Source: Bartonella clarridgeiae ATCC 51734
Lineage (GTDB): Bacteria > Pseudomonadota > Alphaproteobacteria > Rhizobiales > Rhizobiaceae
Reading direction: 5' to 3'
NCBI RefSeq assembly: GCF_000518185.1
Contig: NZ_JADC01000011.1
Coordinates: 124,001-188,000 of the forward strand
DNA length: 64,000 nucleotides
Below the pieces are notes generated by a model. The model ran no database searches and was not told the DNA's origin. It was given only the letters and a program-made list of their open reading frames with translations. Each line of letters starts with the position of its first letter. The first letter of the stretch is position 1. Below are positions 49,359-58,990 of the stretch, in pieces. Made by a program: the position numbers and the translations under genes.

Positions 49359-50192
49359 GTGGTTAAAAAAAAATCTTTCCATTTGCATATGATTTCTGAT
49401 GCAACGGGAGAAACACTAATCTCTGCTGGAAGAGCTGTAGCATCGCAATATAAAATAAGGCAAGCGATAGAACATATTTATCCAATGATTCGCAGTAAGA
49501 TTCAGCTGCAGAGAGTTCTTAATGAGATACAGCAAGAACCAGGTATTGTTCTTTACACGATTATTGATAAAGAAATTAAACAGCTAATTGATGAAGCATG
49601 CACAAAAATGTCTATTCCTTGTGTTGATATATTAAATCCTATTTTAAATGGCTTTCAATCTTATCTTGGAACACCTAAAAATTTACGTGTAAGCGCACAG
49701 CATGAACTTAATGCAGATTATTTTCGTCGTATTAAAGCTTTAGATTTCACAATAGAACACGATGATGGGCAATCTCCTGATAGTTTATTAGATGCGGACG
49801 TAATTCTTATAGGTATTTCAAGGACTTCTAAAACACCAACAAGTATCTATTTGGCAAATCGTGGAATTAAAACTGCTAATGTACCTCTTGTTAAAGGGAT
49901 TGATTTACCTCAGACTCTTTTTGAAGCAAATAATGCTTTAATTGTTGGTTTTATTGCTTCAGCTGAAAGAATTTCACATATTCGCGAAAACAGAAATTTA
50001 GGAGATAGTTTTGCTATTGAGAGTTATACTGATCGTATTAGAATAGCAGAAGAACTTATTTATACAAAACGTATTTGTGAACGTTTTTGTTGGCCTATTA
50101 TTGATGTTACAAGGCGTTCTATTGAAGAAACGGCTGCAGCAGTCTTTGAACTTTTATCGCAATTTCGTGAAGGAAAAGAAGAGAAAATATGA
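49359..50192 (+). CDS. ppsR: Pyruvate, phosphate dikinase / PEP synthetase regulatory kinase-phosphorylase (DUF299)
   Basis: A bifunctional ADP-dependent kinase and pyrophosphorylase that switches PPDK or PEP synthase off and on by threonine phosphorylation. The 277-residue protein reads [20 protein letters not shown] at the start and has the P-loop-like [20 protein letters not shown] motif (about 150-169), then [11 protein letters not shown]. The start is GTG at 49359 with AAGGAG 11 bases upstream. In alphaproteobacteria it is the first gene right of the origin. Whether PPDK is present in this genome cannot be seen here. It overlaps maf by four bases. Confidence 0.9.
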   Translation: MVKKKSFHLHMISDATGETLISAGRAVASQYKIRQAIEHIYPMIRSKIQLQRVLNEIQQEPGIVLYTIIDKEIKQLIDEACTKMSIPCVDILNPILNGFQSYLGTPKNLRVSAQHELNADYFRRIKALDFTIEHDDGQSPDSLLDADVILIGISRTSKTPTSIYLANRGIKTANVPLVKGIDLPQTLFEANNALIVGFIASAERISHIRENRNLGDSFAIESYTDRIRIAEELIYTKRICERFCWPIIDVTRRSIEETAAAVFELLSQFREGKEEKI

Positions 50193-50785
50193 TAAAAAAA
50201 TCATTAATATTAGCATCTCTTAGTCCCTATCGTGCGCAATTATTAAAAAAAGCTGGTTTAAAATTTTCTGTTGAAGGAGCTTCCTTTGATGAAAGAAAGA
50301 TAGAAAAAACAGCAAAGATAAAAACTCCTGAAAAACTCTGTTCTTTTCTTGCAAATATGAAAGCAAAAAATGTTTCTGATCGTTTTCCTAATGCATTAGT
50401 TATTGGTTGTGATCAAGTTTTTGATTTTGAAGGTCAAATTTTTCATAAAGTAAAAAATGATCAAGAAGCACGTCAGCGTTTACATATGTTATCAGGAAAA
50501 AAACATTCTCTTCATAGTGCTATTGCTTTAGTTCAAAATGGTAAAAAAATTTGGTCTGAAGTTTTTAGTGCTCATATGACGGTACGTCCTCTCTCATTAA
50601 AATTCGTTGAAAATTATTTAACACGTGTAGGAGCAGATGTTTTAAAAAGTACGGGAATCTATCAGATTGAGGGAGAGGGAATCCACCTTTTTGAAAAAAT
50701 TGAAGGGGACTTTTTTACTATTGTTGGTTTACCTTTACTACCTTTATTAATTAAATTACGTCATTTAGGAGTTATTGATAGCTAA
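50189..50785 (+). CDS. maf: Maf-like nucleotide pyrophosphatase
   Basis: Maf proteins hydrolyse non-canonical or modified nucleoside triphosphates and can restrain septum formation. The 198-residue product begins [20 protein letters not shown]; the usual S-x-x-R signature at this point is present as S-P-Y-R. The [16 protein letters not shown] block holds the catalytic aspartate, and [12 protein letters not shown] follows near the end. It overlaps ppsR (ATGA) and precedes the broken aroE. Confidence 0.9.
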   Translation: MIKKSLILASLSPYRAQLLKKAGLKFSVEGASFDERKIEKTAKIKTPEKLCSFLANMKAKNVSDRFPNALVIGCDQVFDFEGQIFHKVKNDQEARQRLHMLSGKKHSLHSAIALVQNGKKIWSEVFSAHMTVRPLSLKFVENYLTRVGADVLKSTGIYQIEGEGIHLFEKIEGDFFTIVGLPLLPLLIKLRHLGVIDS

Positions 50786-50809
50786 TTTGGTAATAAATTA
50801 CAGAAAAAA

Positions 50810-51434
50810 ATGTATCCGCGTCCTTGTATTATTGGTTACCCAATTAATCATTCAAAATCACCAAAAATTCACAATTTTTGGCTCAAACAATATAATTTAT
50901 CAGGTGAATATCTTGCAAAAGAAGTAAAATTTGGAAAATTAAAAGATTTTCTTACATTTACGAAAAAAAGAAACTTTTGTGAGGGTAATGTTACTTTACC
51001 ATATAAACAAGAGGCTTTCCATTTAGCAACTTATAAAGAACAGATAGCGACAATTATCGGTGCTGTTAACGCACTATGGTTTGAAGGAGAAAAGCTTTGC
51101 GCCACAAATAGTGATGCTTATGGTTTTTGTGCTAATCTTGATGATTTTTTTCCTGATTGGGCTGGAGGAACAGCTCTCGTTTTTGGTGCAGGGGGTGCTG
51201 CACGTGCTGTTTTATATGCTTTAAAAAAACGTAGATTTGAAAGAATTTTTTTGCTTAATTAATAACGCCTTTTTTATATCAAGCAAAAGCTCATGGTTTA
51301 AAAAAGTTGATAGACTCGGAATGCTTTTACACCAAGCTGTTCCTGGTTTTGAACGGTGGTTTGGAATAAAATCATTAGTAACAAGAGAATTGGGGAAAGC
51401 AATCTTAGAAGATATGAGTGAAAATAAATCATGA
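50810..51434 (+). pseudogene. aroE: Broken shikimate dehydrogenase
   Basis: The front 150 codons are intact AroE: the substrate site [25 protein letters not shown] with the catalytic lysine, TNSDAYGF and the NADP site [19 protein letters not shown]. After RIFLLN the frame stops. The last 45 codons ([20 protein letters not shown] to LEDMSENKS) lie in another frame (51237-51434). About 70 codons of the NADP-binding domain between them are missing, so this is a deletion joined to a frameshift. The 3' end still overlaps coaE by four bases. AroE reduces 3-dehydroshikimate. Confidence 0.93.
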
Positions 51435-52024
51435 AAATTATAGGGCTAACTGGGTCAATAGCAATGGGAAAATCAACAACTGCTGATTTTTTTAAACAAG
51501 CGGGTGTTCCTGTTTTTAGTGCTGACGAGGCCGTACACCAACTTTACAGGAATGAACTAACAATATCTCTTATAGAGCGTGCTTTCCCAGGTGTTATTGA
51601 AAACGGCCAAGTTAATCGTCTAAAACTTTCTGAAATATTAATCAATAACATTGAAAAATTAAAGATTTTAGAAGAAATAATTCATCCTTTGGTGCAGAAA
51701 AAAGAAAGAGAATTTATTAATATAGCACGTCAGCAGAAAAAAAAATTAGTTGTTCTTGATATTCCTCTTCTTTTTGAAACAAAAAGTGAAAATCGTGTTA
51801 ATAGTGTGGTTGTTGTGTCTTCACCACCAGAAATACAAAAGGCACGCGCAATGAACCGTCCAAATATGAACGAAGAAAAATTTTTAATTATTAATACTAA
51901 ACAAGTATCTGATAAACAAAAACGAAAATATGCTGATTTTGTTATTGATACGGGGAAAGATTTGGAAAATACACGTCAACAAGTTTTAAAGGTAATAAAA
52001 AGTCTATTAAAAGACGATTCTTAA
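51431..52024 (+). CDS. coaE: Dephospho-CoA kinase
   Basis: The last step of CoA synthesis: phosphorylation of the ribose 3'-hydroxyl of dephospho-CoA. The 197-residue P-loop kinase begins [20 protein letters not shown], has [11 protein letters not shown], the [15 protein letters not shown] lid-side block and [12 protein letters not shown] near the end. All motifs are intact. It is in the conserved origin-proximal series, before dnaQ. Confidence 0.94.
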   Translation: MKIIGLTGSIAMGKSTTADFFKQAGVPVFSADEAVHQLYRNELTISLIERAFPGVIENGQVNRLKLSEILINNIEKLKILEEIIHPLVQKKEREFINIARQQKKKLVVLDIPLLFETKSENRVNSVVVVSSPPEIQKARAMNRPNMNEEKFLIINTKQVSDKQKRKYADFVIDTGKDLENTRQQVLKVIKSLLKDDS

Positions 52025-52037
52025 AAGAGTTAGAGCA

Positions 52038-52745
52038 ATGCGTGAGATTATTTTTGATACTGAAACAACAGGATTAAATAAAGAAAGTGATCGCATAATT
52101 GAAATCGGTTGTATAGAAATGATCAACCGTTACCTTACAGGGCGTCGATTCCATGTTTATTTAAATCCGCAAGGAGTTGTTATTCCTGATGAGGTTGTCG
52201 CTATTCATGGATTAACGAATGAACGCTTAAAAGATGAAAAAAAATTTGATGATATTGTCGATGCGCTTTTGGATTTTATTGATGGGGCAACGATAGTTGC
52301 TCATAATGCAAATTTTGATATCGGTTTTCTTAATGCAGAATTAGAGCGAGTTAATAAACCTCTTGTCAGTATTAATCATGTCATTGATACATTGGCTATA
52401 GCACGACGCAGGTTTCCTACGGGACCTAACTCTCTTGATGTCTTATGTAAACGTTTTGGAATCGATAATAGTCATCGTGTACTTCATGGAGCTCTACTTG
52501 ATGCAGAGATTCTCGCTGATGTGTACATTGAGTTAATTGGTGGAAAACAGGGAATATTTGGTTTTGATAATTGTGAAGATTTTGATGTTATGAGTGTTCA
52601 AGATGGCAAGAATGCTTTCCATACAACTAAAATTCGTTTTCACCCCTTACCTCAAAGATTAAGTAAACAGGAAAAAGATATGCATGCTAATTTAATCAAA
52701 AAGATAGGTGATAAAGCTCTATGGAATCACTTCAAGATTATCTAA
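52038..52745 (+). CDS. dnaQ: DNA polymerase III subunit epsilon (proofreading exonuclease)
   Basis: A DEDDh 3'-5' exonuclease, 235 residues. Exo I is EIIFDTETTGLNKESDRIIE (D and E present), exo II is VAHNANFDIGFLNAELER, and exo III is HRVLHGALLDAEILADVY with the catalytic histidine and aspartate. The C-terminal polymerase-alpha contact segment is present. It is the end of the ppsR-maf-aroE-coaE-dnaQ series. In other alphaproteobacteria secB follows on the other strand; it is absent here. Confidence 0.95.
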   Translation: MREIIFDTETTGLNKESDRIIEIGCIEMINRYLTGRRFHVYLNPQGVVIPDEVVAIHGLTNERLKDEKKFDDIVDALLDFIDGATIVAHNANFDIGFLNAELERVNKPLVSINHVIDTLAIARRRFPTGPNSLDVLCKRFGIDNSHRVLHGALLDAEILADVYIELIGGKQGIFGFDNCEDFDVMSVQDGKNAFHTTKIRFHPLPQRLSKQEKDMHANLIKKIGDKALWNHFKII

Positions 52746-53051
52746 ATAAAAACTGTTCTGCCTTTTTATTGAAAGTTTTTTAAAAAACACGGCCGTTGTG
52801 GGGAGGGGAACACCACAACGACCTCATCGCTACATTGTACCCCAGCTATCATAGGAGGAACAAAACAAAGCTATTATATCCTGTAACAGCAAAGAAAAGC
52901 TCTAGGTACTGAACATAAAACGCAACGATATCCTAAATATATAACAATAAAAAATGTCTTTTTAGAGGCAAAACCAATAAATTTTAAAATAGGATCAAGA
53001 AAAATATAAAAGTGTATTTTCTTTATGTGAAAATGGAGAAACAAAATCGTT
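52746..53051. other. dnaQ-polA gap with a GC-rich hairpin (possible small RNA)
   Basis: 306 bases without a gene. CGTTGTGG (52794-52801) and CCACAACG (52813-52820) form a perfect 8-bp stem, extended by two G-C pairs after a mismatch (GG at 52791-52792 with CC at 52822-52823). The 11-base loop is GGAGGGGAACA; the G run could pair with ACCCC at 52839-52843, a pseudoknot-like arrangement. An AGGAGG element (52853-52858) follows with no start codon after it. GTTTTTTAAAAAAC (52775-52788) is a palindrome just upstream. The hairpin stands out in GC from its surroundings. secB, the usual neighbour, is not here. Confidence 0.45.
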
Positions 53052-55958
53052 ATGAAAGCAAATGACCACCTTTTTTTAGTTGATGGATCAGGCTATATTT
53101 TTCGCGCTTATCATGCCTTACCACCTTTAAAGCGCAAAAAGGACGGACTTCCTGTAGGAGCTGTGGCTGGTTTTTGTAATATGCTATGGAAATTACTCTG
53201 TGATGCTCGTAATACAGCTATTGGTATTGTTCCGACCCATGTTGCTATCATTTTTGATTATTCATCTAATACTTTTCGTAAGCAAATTTATCCTCAATAT
53301 AAAGCTAATCGAACAGCACCTCCAGAGGATCTCGTTCCTCAATTCGCGCTAATACGGCAAGCAACAAGAGCTTTTAATTTACCTTGTATCGAAAAAGAAG
53401 GATTTGAAGCAGATGATTTAATCGCTACCTATGCGCAATTGGCGACACAAGTTGGAGCAAAAACAACTATTATTTCTTCTGATAAAGATTTGATGCAATT
53501 AGTAAACACACATGTATCTTTATATGATGGTATGAAAGATAAGCATATAGGTATTTCTGAAGTCATGGAAAAATGGGGTGTAATGCCTGAAAAAATGGTT
53601 GATTTTCAAGCTTTAACTGGAGATCCAACGGATAATATACCAGGTGTTCCAGGTATTGGTCCCAAAATTGCAGCACAATTATTAGATCAATTTGGTTCTC
53701 TTGAACTTTTGTTGCAACGTGTGACAGAAATTAAGCAAATAAAACGACGTGAAAATATTCAAGCTTATAGTGAGCAAGCAAAAATTTCTCGTGAACTAGT
53801 TAAACTTAAAAAAGATGTTCCTATAGATAAAAGCTTAGATCATTTTATTTTGGAACCACAAGACGGTCCACGCTTAATTGCTTTTTTGAAAGCTATGGAG
53901 TTTACAGCACTAACACGTCGTGTAGCAAAAGAGACATCATGTGATGCAGCGGTTATTGATGCGTTAGATATAGATATTGAGTGGGAAGAAACTACGTGTG
54001 AGGCTGATTTGAATGTCAAGGAAGATAATAAAGTCTTATTCCATGATTTTTCTGAAAATTCTCCACAGATTTTGGCGCAAAAACGCAAAGATCAAACTCT
54101 TACCCAAAAAATTGCAAGAGATGCCTATAAAACTATTCTTGATGAGGAAATTCTAAAAGAGTGGTTGTTAGAAGCAGAAAAGCAAGGTTATTTTGCTTTT
54201 GATACTGAAACAACCTCTCTTGATCCTATGCAAGCAAAGCTTGTTGGTTTTTCATTGGCTTTACAGCCTGGAAAAGCAGCTTATATCCCACTTGAACATA
54301 CTGCAGGAGAAGATGGTCTTTTGGCAGGTGGGCGTATTGTTCCACAAATTGAAACACAAAAAGCTTTAGCGCTTTTAAAACCTATATTGGAAAATCAAGC
54401 AATATTAAAAATTGGCCAAAATATAAAATATGATTGGTTAGTGATGAAGCAATACGATATTGTAATGCGTTCTTTTGATGATACAATGCTTTTGTCTTAT
54501 GCTTTAGAGGCTGGAATTTCCACGCATGGTATCGATGTTTTGTCTGAACGTTGGCTTGGGCATAAGCCAATTACTTATAAGGATTTGACTTATAATGGAA
54601 AAAAAATAGTCTCTTTTGCACAAATAGATTTGAAACAAGCAACTCTATATGCAGCGGAAGATGCTGATATAACTCTTCGTTTATGGCAAGTGTTAAAACC
54701 ACAACTTGTAGCGCAAAGGATGACAAAGATTTATGAACGTCTTGATCGTCCATTGATAGAAATTCTCGCAAGAATGGAAGAACGCGGAATTCTTGTCGAT
54801 CGACAGATTTTATCACGCCTTTCAGGAGAGTTGGCACAGGCTGCTTTAAATCTAGAAGAGGAAATTTATCAGCTTGTTGGTGAAAGATTTAATATTGCTT
54901 CACCAAAGCAACTGGGGGATATCCTTTTTGGTAAAATGGGCTTGCCTGGTGGTGCTAAGACTAAAAATGGCCAATGGTCAACATCGGCACAAACTTTAGA
55001 AGAGTTAGCTACTGAAGGCCATATTTTACCAAGAAAAATTGTTGATTGGCGTCAACTTGCAAAACTAAAATCTACCTATACAGATGCTTTACCCTCTTAT
55101 ATTTTGACTAAAACAGGTCGTGTTCATACAAATTATTCTCTAGCAACAACATCGACAGGGCGATTATCATCATCAGAACCTAATCTGCAGAATATTCCAG
55201 CACGAACTGCTGAGGGACGAAAAATTCGAGCAGCTTTTATTGCTTCAGAGGGGCATATATTGTTGTCTGCTGATTATAGCCAGATTGAATTACGTATCCT
55301 TGCGCATTTTGCAGATATAGGGGCATTAAAAGAAGCATTTTTACAAGGTCAGGATATTCACGCTATGACTGCATCCCAAATGTTCGGAGTTGCAGTTGAA
55401 GGAATGCCGTCAGATATACGTCAACGTGCGAAAGCCATTAATTTTGGTATTATTTATGGTATTTCATCCTTTGGATTAGCAAATCAATTGGGGATTTCGC
55501 GCAAGGAAGCTGGCAATTATATTCGGCTCTATTTTGAAAGATTTCCAGGGATTGAAGATTATATGGAAAAAACAAAAATGTTTGCTCGTCATCATGGTTA
55601 TGTGGAGACCATTTTTGGACGTCGGATCCATTATCCTGAAATAAAAACAGCTAATCCACAAATTCGTGCCTTTAATGAACGAGCTGCTATCAATGCACCA
55701 ATACAAGGATCTGCAGCAGACATTATTCGCCGTGCTATGATTCAAGTGGAAAATGCTTTAGAAAAAGAAAAATTGTCGGCTAAAATGTTATTGCAAGTAC
55801 ATGATGAACTTATTTTCGAAGTATCGAAATCCGAAAGTACAAAAACTGCAATTCTTATTAAAAAAGTTATGGAAAATGCTACAATGCCGGCATTATCCTT
55901 GTCTGTACCACTTGAAGTGAAAGTTATAGCTGCTCAAAATTGGAATGAAGCACATTAG
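53052..55958 (+). CDS. polA: DNA polymerase I
   Basis: A complete 968-residue three-domain enzyme for Okazaki fragment repair. The 5'-3' exonuclease domain (1-290) has FLVDGSGYIFRAYHALPPL, GFEADDLIATYA and GDPTDNIPGVPGIGPKIAAQ. The 3'-5' proofreading domain (about 370-560) keeps FDTETTSLDPMQ and YAAEDADITLRLW, so proofreading residues are intact. The polymerase domain has motif A LSADYSQIELRILAH, motif B RAKAINFGIIYGIS and motif C LLQVHDELIFEV. Its stop overlaps the stop of the convergent EEP gene by four bases. Confidence 0.97.
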   Translation: MKANDHLFLVDGSGYIFRAYHALPPLKRKKDGLPVGAVAGFCNMLWKLLCDARNTAIGIVPTHVAIIFDYSSNTFRKQIYPQYKANRTAPPEDLVPQFALIRQATRAFNLPCIEKEGFEADDLIATYAQLATQVGAKTTIISSDKDLMQLVNTHVSLYDGMKDKHIGISEVMEKWGVMPEKMVDFQALTGDPTDNIPGVPGIGPKIAAQLLDQFGSLELLLQRVTEIKQIKRRENIQAYSEQAKISRELVKLKKDVPIDKSLDHFILEPQDGPRLIAFLKAMEFTALTRRVAKETSCDAAVIDALDIDIEWEETTCEADLNVKEDNKVLFHDFSENSPQILAQKRKDQTLTQKIARDAYKTILDEEILKEWLLEAEKQGYFAFDTETTSLDPMQAKLVGFSLALQPGKAAYIPLEHTAGEDGLLAGGRIVPQIETQKALALLKPILENQAILKIGQNIKYDWLVMKQYDIVMRSFDDTMLLSYALEAGISTHGIDVLSERWLGHKPITYKDLTYNGKKIVSFAQIDLKQATLYAAEDADITLRLWQVLKPQLVAQRMTKIYERLDRPLIEILARMEERGILVDRQILSRLSGELAQAALNLEEEIYQLVGERFNIASPKQLGDILFGKMGLPGGAKTKNGQWSTSAQTLEELATEGHILPRKIVDWRQLAKLKSTYTDALPSYILTKTGRVHTNYSLATTSTGRLSSSEPNLQNIPARTAEGRKIRAAFIASEGHILLSADYSQIELRILAHFADIGALKEAFLQGQDIHAMTASQMFGVAVEGMPSDIRQRAKAINFGIIYGISSFGLANQLGISRKEAGNYIRLYFERFPGIEDYMEKTKMFARHHGYVETIFGRRIHYPEIKTANPQIRAFNERAAINAPIQGSAADIIRRAMIQVENALEKEKLSAKMLLQVHDELIFEVSKSESTKTAILIKKVMENATMPALSLSVPLEVKVIAAQNWNEAH

Positions 55959-56836
55959 TTTTTTTCATTCATTTTATGTTTAAGAGTGGCCATTGCTTTT
56001 GCAAGGTTAAGATACGCTTTGATGGGCAAATGATCAGAAGCAATACGTGCTAATGGTGAATAATGGCTTTCAACATTTGTTACTAATTGATGAGGAAAAG
56101 CAAAAATTCTATCAAGAGCTAAAAAAGGAAAGCGAGAGGGAAAGCTTGGCACGTTGCCAAGTGTGACGTCAAAGTAAGAGGAAAAAAAATTTAATGATGA
56201 GCCTTTTCCATTTCGCCATTCATTTAAGTCACCGATGAGAAGTGTAGGCATAACAGAATATTTTTTAAGAAGTGCAAGAAGCATTTTGACTTGCTGATTA
56301 CGAGAATGGCGTAACAAACCAAAGTGAGCAGCTATAACACGAATAAAACCTGATTTCATTTTTAATTCTACAATTATAGCACCACGTGGTTCAAAACCAG
56401 GTAAAGTGATTTGTGAGATATTATGTATACGTCCTTGGCGCAAAAAAAGAGCATTGCCATGCCAACCATGGCCATTCGGTGACATGGTATTTAAAGGCAC
56501 TGGAATTAACCCTGTTTCAGCTTTTAAGAGTTGAAGATCAACCAAACCGGTGCGTTCACCAAAACGCTTATCCGCTTCTTGAAGAGCGAGAATATCAGTT
56601 TGTAATTCAGCAATAACACGCACAATACGAGTAGGATTAAAAATTCTATCAACACCAACACATTTGTGGATATTATAGGAAGCTATAGTAAGATCATAGT
56701 TATCATTACGATTGATTAAATTTTTTTGGTAACTAGGGCGATTATAAGAAATCTTTAATAAAGAATTATGAAATTTTTTCTGAATGAGAGGCCAACGAAA
56801 TTTTAGTTTCTTTGTTATTTTGTATTGTTTAATCAT
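55955..56836 (-). CDS. Endonuclease/exonuclease/phosphatase family protein
   Basis: The 293-residue protein has a basic 45-residue N-terminal part and then an EEP (DNase I-like) fold: IASYNIHKCVGVDRIFNP, DILALQEADKRFG with the metal-binding glutamate, VIAAHFGLLRHSRNQQ, PTLLIGDLNEWRNG and ASDHLPIKAYL. All catalytic residues of the family (N, E, H, D-x-N, D-H) are visible. The substrate, DNA or phospholipid or another phosphoester, is not predictable. No signal peptide is clear. The gene follows a rho-independent terminator on its strand. Confidence 0.85.
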   Translation of the reverse strand: MIKQYKITKKLKFRWPLIQKKFHNSLLKISYNRPSYQKNLINRNDNYDLTIASYNIHKCVGVDRIFNPTRIVRVIAELQTDILALQEADKRFGERTGLVDLQLLKAETGLIPVPLNTMSPNGHGWHGNALFLRQGRIHNISQITLPGFEPRGAIIVELKMKSGFIRVIAAHFGLLRHSRNQQVKMLLALLKKYSVMPTLLIGDLNEWRNGKGSSLNFFSSYFDVTLGNVPSFPSRFPFLALDRIFAFPHQLVTNVESHYSPLARIASDHLPIKAYLNLAKAMATLKHKMNEKN

Positions 56837-56873
56837 GTCAATAAGTTTAAAGACAGCGCTTATATTAAAGATT

Positions 56874-56904
56874 AAAAAAACCCCGTTTTCTTTAGAAAAC
56901 AGGG
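56874..56904 (-). terminator. Intrinsic terminator of the Bax-inhibitor-1 gene
   Basis: On the minus strand CCCTGTTTTC (complement of 56895-56904) pairs with GAAAACGGGG (complement of 56881-56890) over a four-base loop, with one G-T pair, and is followed by seven U (complement of 56874-56880). It lies 26 bases after the stop of the upstream gene. A textbook terminator, the strongest in the window. Confidence 0.95.
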
Positions 56905-56929
56905 CTTTTAAGTTAAATAATAATTTTTA

Positions 56930-57703
56930 TTAATCGCGATTCGAACCAAGAAATTGCAACAAAAAAACAAACATATTTATGAAATCAAGATAAAGATTCA
57001 GTGCACCCATAATGATTTTACGGCCGCGAGTATCATCTCCATCTCCTTCATAATACATTAACTTTATATTTTGCGTATTATAAGCTGTTAAACCAGCAAA
57101 AACGAGAATACCAATCACAGAAATCGCAAATTGCAAAGCACTTGACCCGAGAAAAATGTTCACAATTGCGGCAAGCATTAAACCAATTAAGCCCATAAAC
57201 AAAAATGAACCTACAGCTGTAAGATCACGTTTTGTAGTATAACCGTATAATGATAAGGAACCAAAAGCAGCAGAAGTAATAAAAAATGTTTGCACAATGC
57301 TTTCTGGTGTATAGCGCAGAATAATTGACGATAGTGAAAGCCCTACAAGAGTAGCATAAGCAAAAAAGAGACTTCGGGCAACACTGGTACTAAGCGTATT
57401 AATCTTAAAAGTGAGAAATAATACAGCTACAAGCGGTGCAAACATAATAACATAAGAAAACGGCGACATATAAAATGTCACACCAAATGGCGTTAAATAA
57501 ACACTTCCATTGATTTGAGCTGCAGCTTGATTCATATCTGTTGTCGTAACCAATGACGCGATTGCATAAGCGGCAGCAGCTGTAATAAGCAAACCAATGG
57601 CCATTGTATTATAGACGCCCAGCATATAACTGCGCAATCCTTGATCAATTGATGCATCGGCATGAGAAGCAGATACCGAACGTAAATTTTTAAAATCAGC
57701 CAT
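56930..57703 (-). CDS. Bax inhibitor-1 (BI-1/YccA) family membrane protein
   Basis: The 257-residue protein has seven predicted membrane helices after a 25-residue cytoplasmic N-terminus, and the family end block LTAYNTQNIKLMYYEGDGDD with the pH-sensing aspartates seen in bacterial BsYetJ-type channels, followed by LYLDFINMFVFLLQFLGSNR. BI-1 proteins are calcium-leak channels or protease (FtsH) modulators. It is a monocistronic gene: a gap of 780 bases upstream and a strong terminator downstream. Confidence 0.92.
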   Translation of the reverse strand: MADFKNLRSVSASHADASIDQGLRSYMLGVYNTMAIGLLITAAAAYAIASLVTTTDMNQAAAQINGSVYLTPFGVTFYMSPFSYVIMFAPLVAVLFLTFKINTLSTSVARSLFFAYATLVGLSLSSIILRYTPESIVQTFFITSAAFGSLSLYGYTTKRDLTAVGSFLFMGLIGLMLAAIVNIFLGSSALQFAISVIGILVFAGLTAYNTQNIKLMYYEGDGDDTRGRKIIMGALNLYLDFINMFVFLLQFLGSNRD

Positions 57704-58486
57704 AATATTAAGTCCTTTAGCATATGTTCCGTAGGGTATATGAATTAAGAGAAATTGTTGTTCTTATATAAACTTTTCTTAAGCATATATAAAAACTCCT
57801 CGACACCCTGACGGAATTCTAGCACACTTAATCCCTATTATGGAGATTTATTTAAAAATTACAAGAGATTTTTGTTGAAAGAAAAGTTTACAAATTAGTA
57901 ATAAAAGGGTGGTTTTTCCAAATCAACGGAGGTGCAATGTAACTTTTTGAGCAATGATGTTTCTTCTAAATGTGCTTGACGTAAAAAACGATATTATAAC
58001 ATTAATACACGTTTTGTCAGTTTTAGTGGCTAAATAAAAATAAAATCAATGGGCGAAAAAATTCAATATAGGGCTAGTGCTTTCTATGCCGATTGTAAAG
58101 TGAAAAAAGTTAATACAATATTATTCGAATGGGAAAAAAAACTTCGAATATTCTCTTTCTTTTGATTAAGTTTTATTAATTTTTAAATTAGTTAGAATAT
58201 CGATTTCTGTGAGCATTAATCTTTAGCTTTTAGAGTTTGTAAGAGGATTTTAAAGAGCTTTTTCTATATCTTATAATAATGAGAAGCTTTAACAGATTTA
58301 CGAGGAAGTATGCTATTCCTATTTGCGCATTAACATAGAAAAAATGAGTTTTTCATACCTAGTTATAGTTACACGGAATATTTAGAAGAGACCAGGAGAT
58401 GCTTATTTAGAATTTAAAAGAAAATCTGATTTTCTTTGTTTATTTTATACAAAAGTAAAATACCCTTGGAAAAGAAAACGATATGC
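57704..58486. other. Gene-free region between lspA and the BI-1 gene
   Basis: About 780 bases. The part next to 57704 must hold the BI-1 promoter. On the minus strand a 32-codon stretch ending at TAA 57895-57897 reads RFLRQAHLEETSLLKKLHC and then SVDLEKPPFYY, with coding-like character, and may be the 3' tail of a lost gene; I do not recognise its family. Nothing else is legible. Confidence 0.4.
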
Positions 58487-58990
58487 TTATTCAAAAGATG
58501 TATTTTCAGGATAATGTTTTTTTTTAGTCAATATACGAAATTCGTCGATTAAAACAGCAACAGCACCAAGCGTGATAAAAGTATCAGCAAGGTTGAAAAC
58601 AGCAAAAGAAAAGACGCCGTTAATGTGAAATAATATATAATCTATTACATAATGGAAGCGAATACGATCAATAAGATTACCGATTGCTCCACCAATAATA
58701 AAAGAAATACCAAAATACGATAAGAATTTGTCATTTTCAGTATTTTTCCACAACCATAAAAGAAAAACAATAATAATGAGCGTAAGAGCAATAATTCCCC
58801 AATGAGGATAGGAAGAAAGAAATGAAAATGCAATGCCAGAATTATGTACATGATAGAGAGAAATAAAAGAAAGAATCGGTATTTCTGCCCCTAATTGTAT
58901 GGTATGCATAACCCAATATTTGATTCCCTGATCAAGTCCTACTGTAAAGATTAAGGTGAAAAAAAGAAAGAGCAATGATTTACGTGTCAT
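58487..58990 (-). CDS. lspA: Lipoprotein signal peptidase (signal peptidase II)
   Basis: The aspartic membrane protease that cleaves prolipoproteins before the lipidated cysteine. I start at ATG 58990 with AAGGA six bases upstream; this gives 167 residues and an ATGA overlap with the preceding methyltransferase. It has four membrane helices, with GLDQGIKYWV in the first loop and the catalytic aspartates in GNLIDRIRFHYVIDY and FNLADTFITLGA. It serves the lipoproteins encoded in this window, such as Omp19 and the YafK-type enzyme. Confidence 0.95.
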   Translation of the reverse strand: MTRKSLLFLFFTLIFTVGLDQGIKYWVMHTIQLGAEIPILSFISLYHVHNSGIAFSFLSSYPHWGIIALTLIIIVFLLWLWKNTENDKFLSYFGISFIIGGAIGNLIDRIRFHYVIDYILFHINGVFSFAVFNLADTFITLGAVAVLIDEFRILTKKKHYPENTSFE

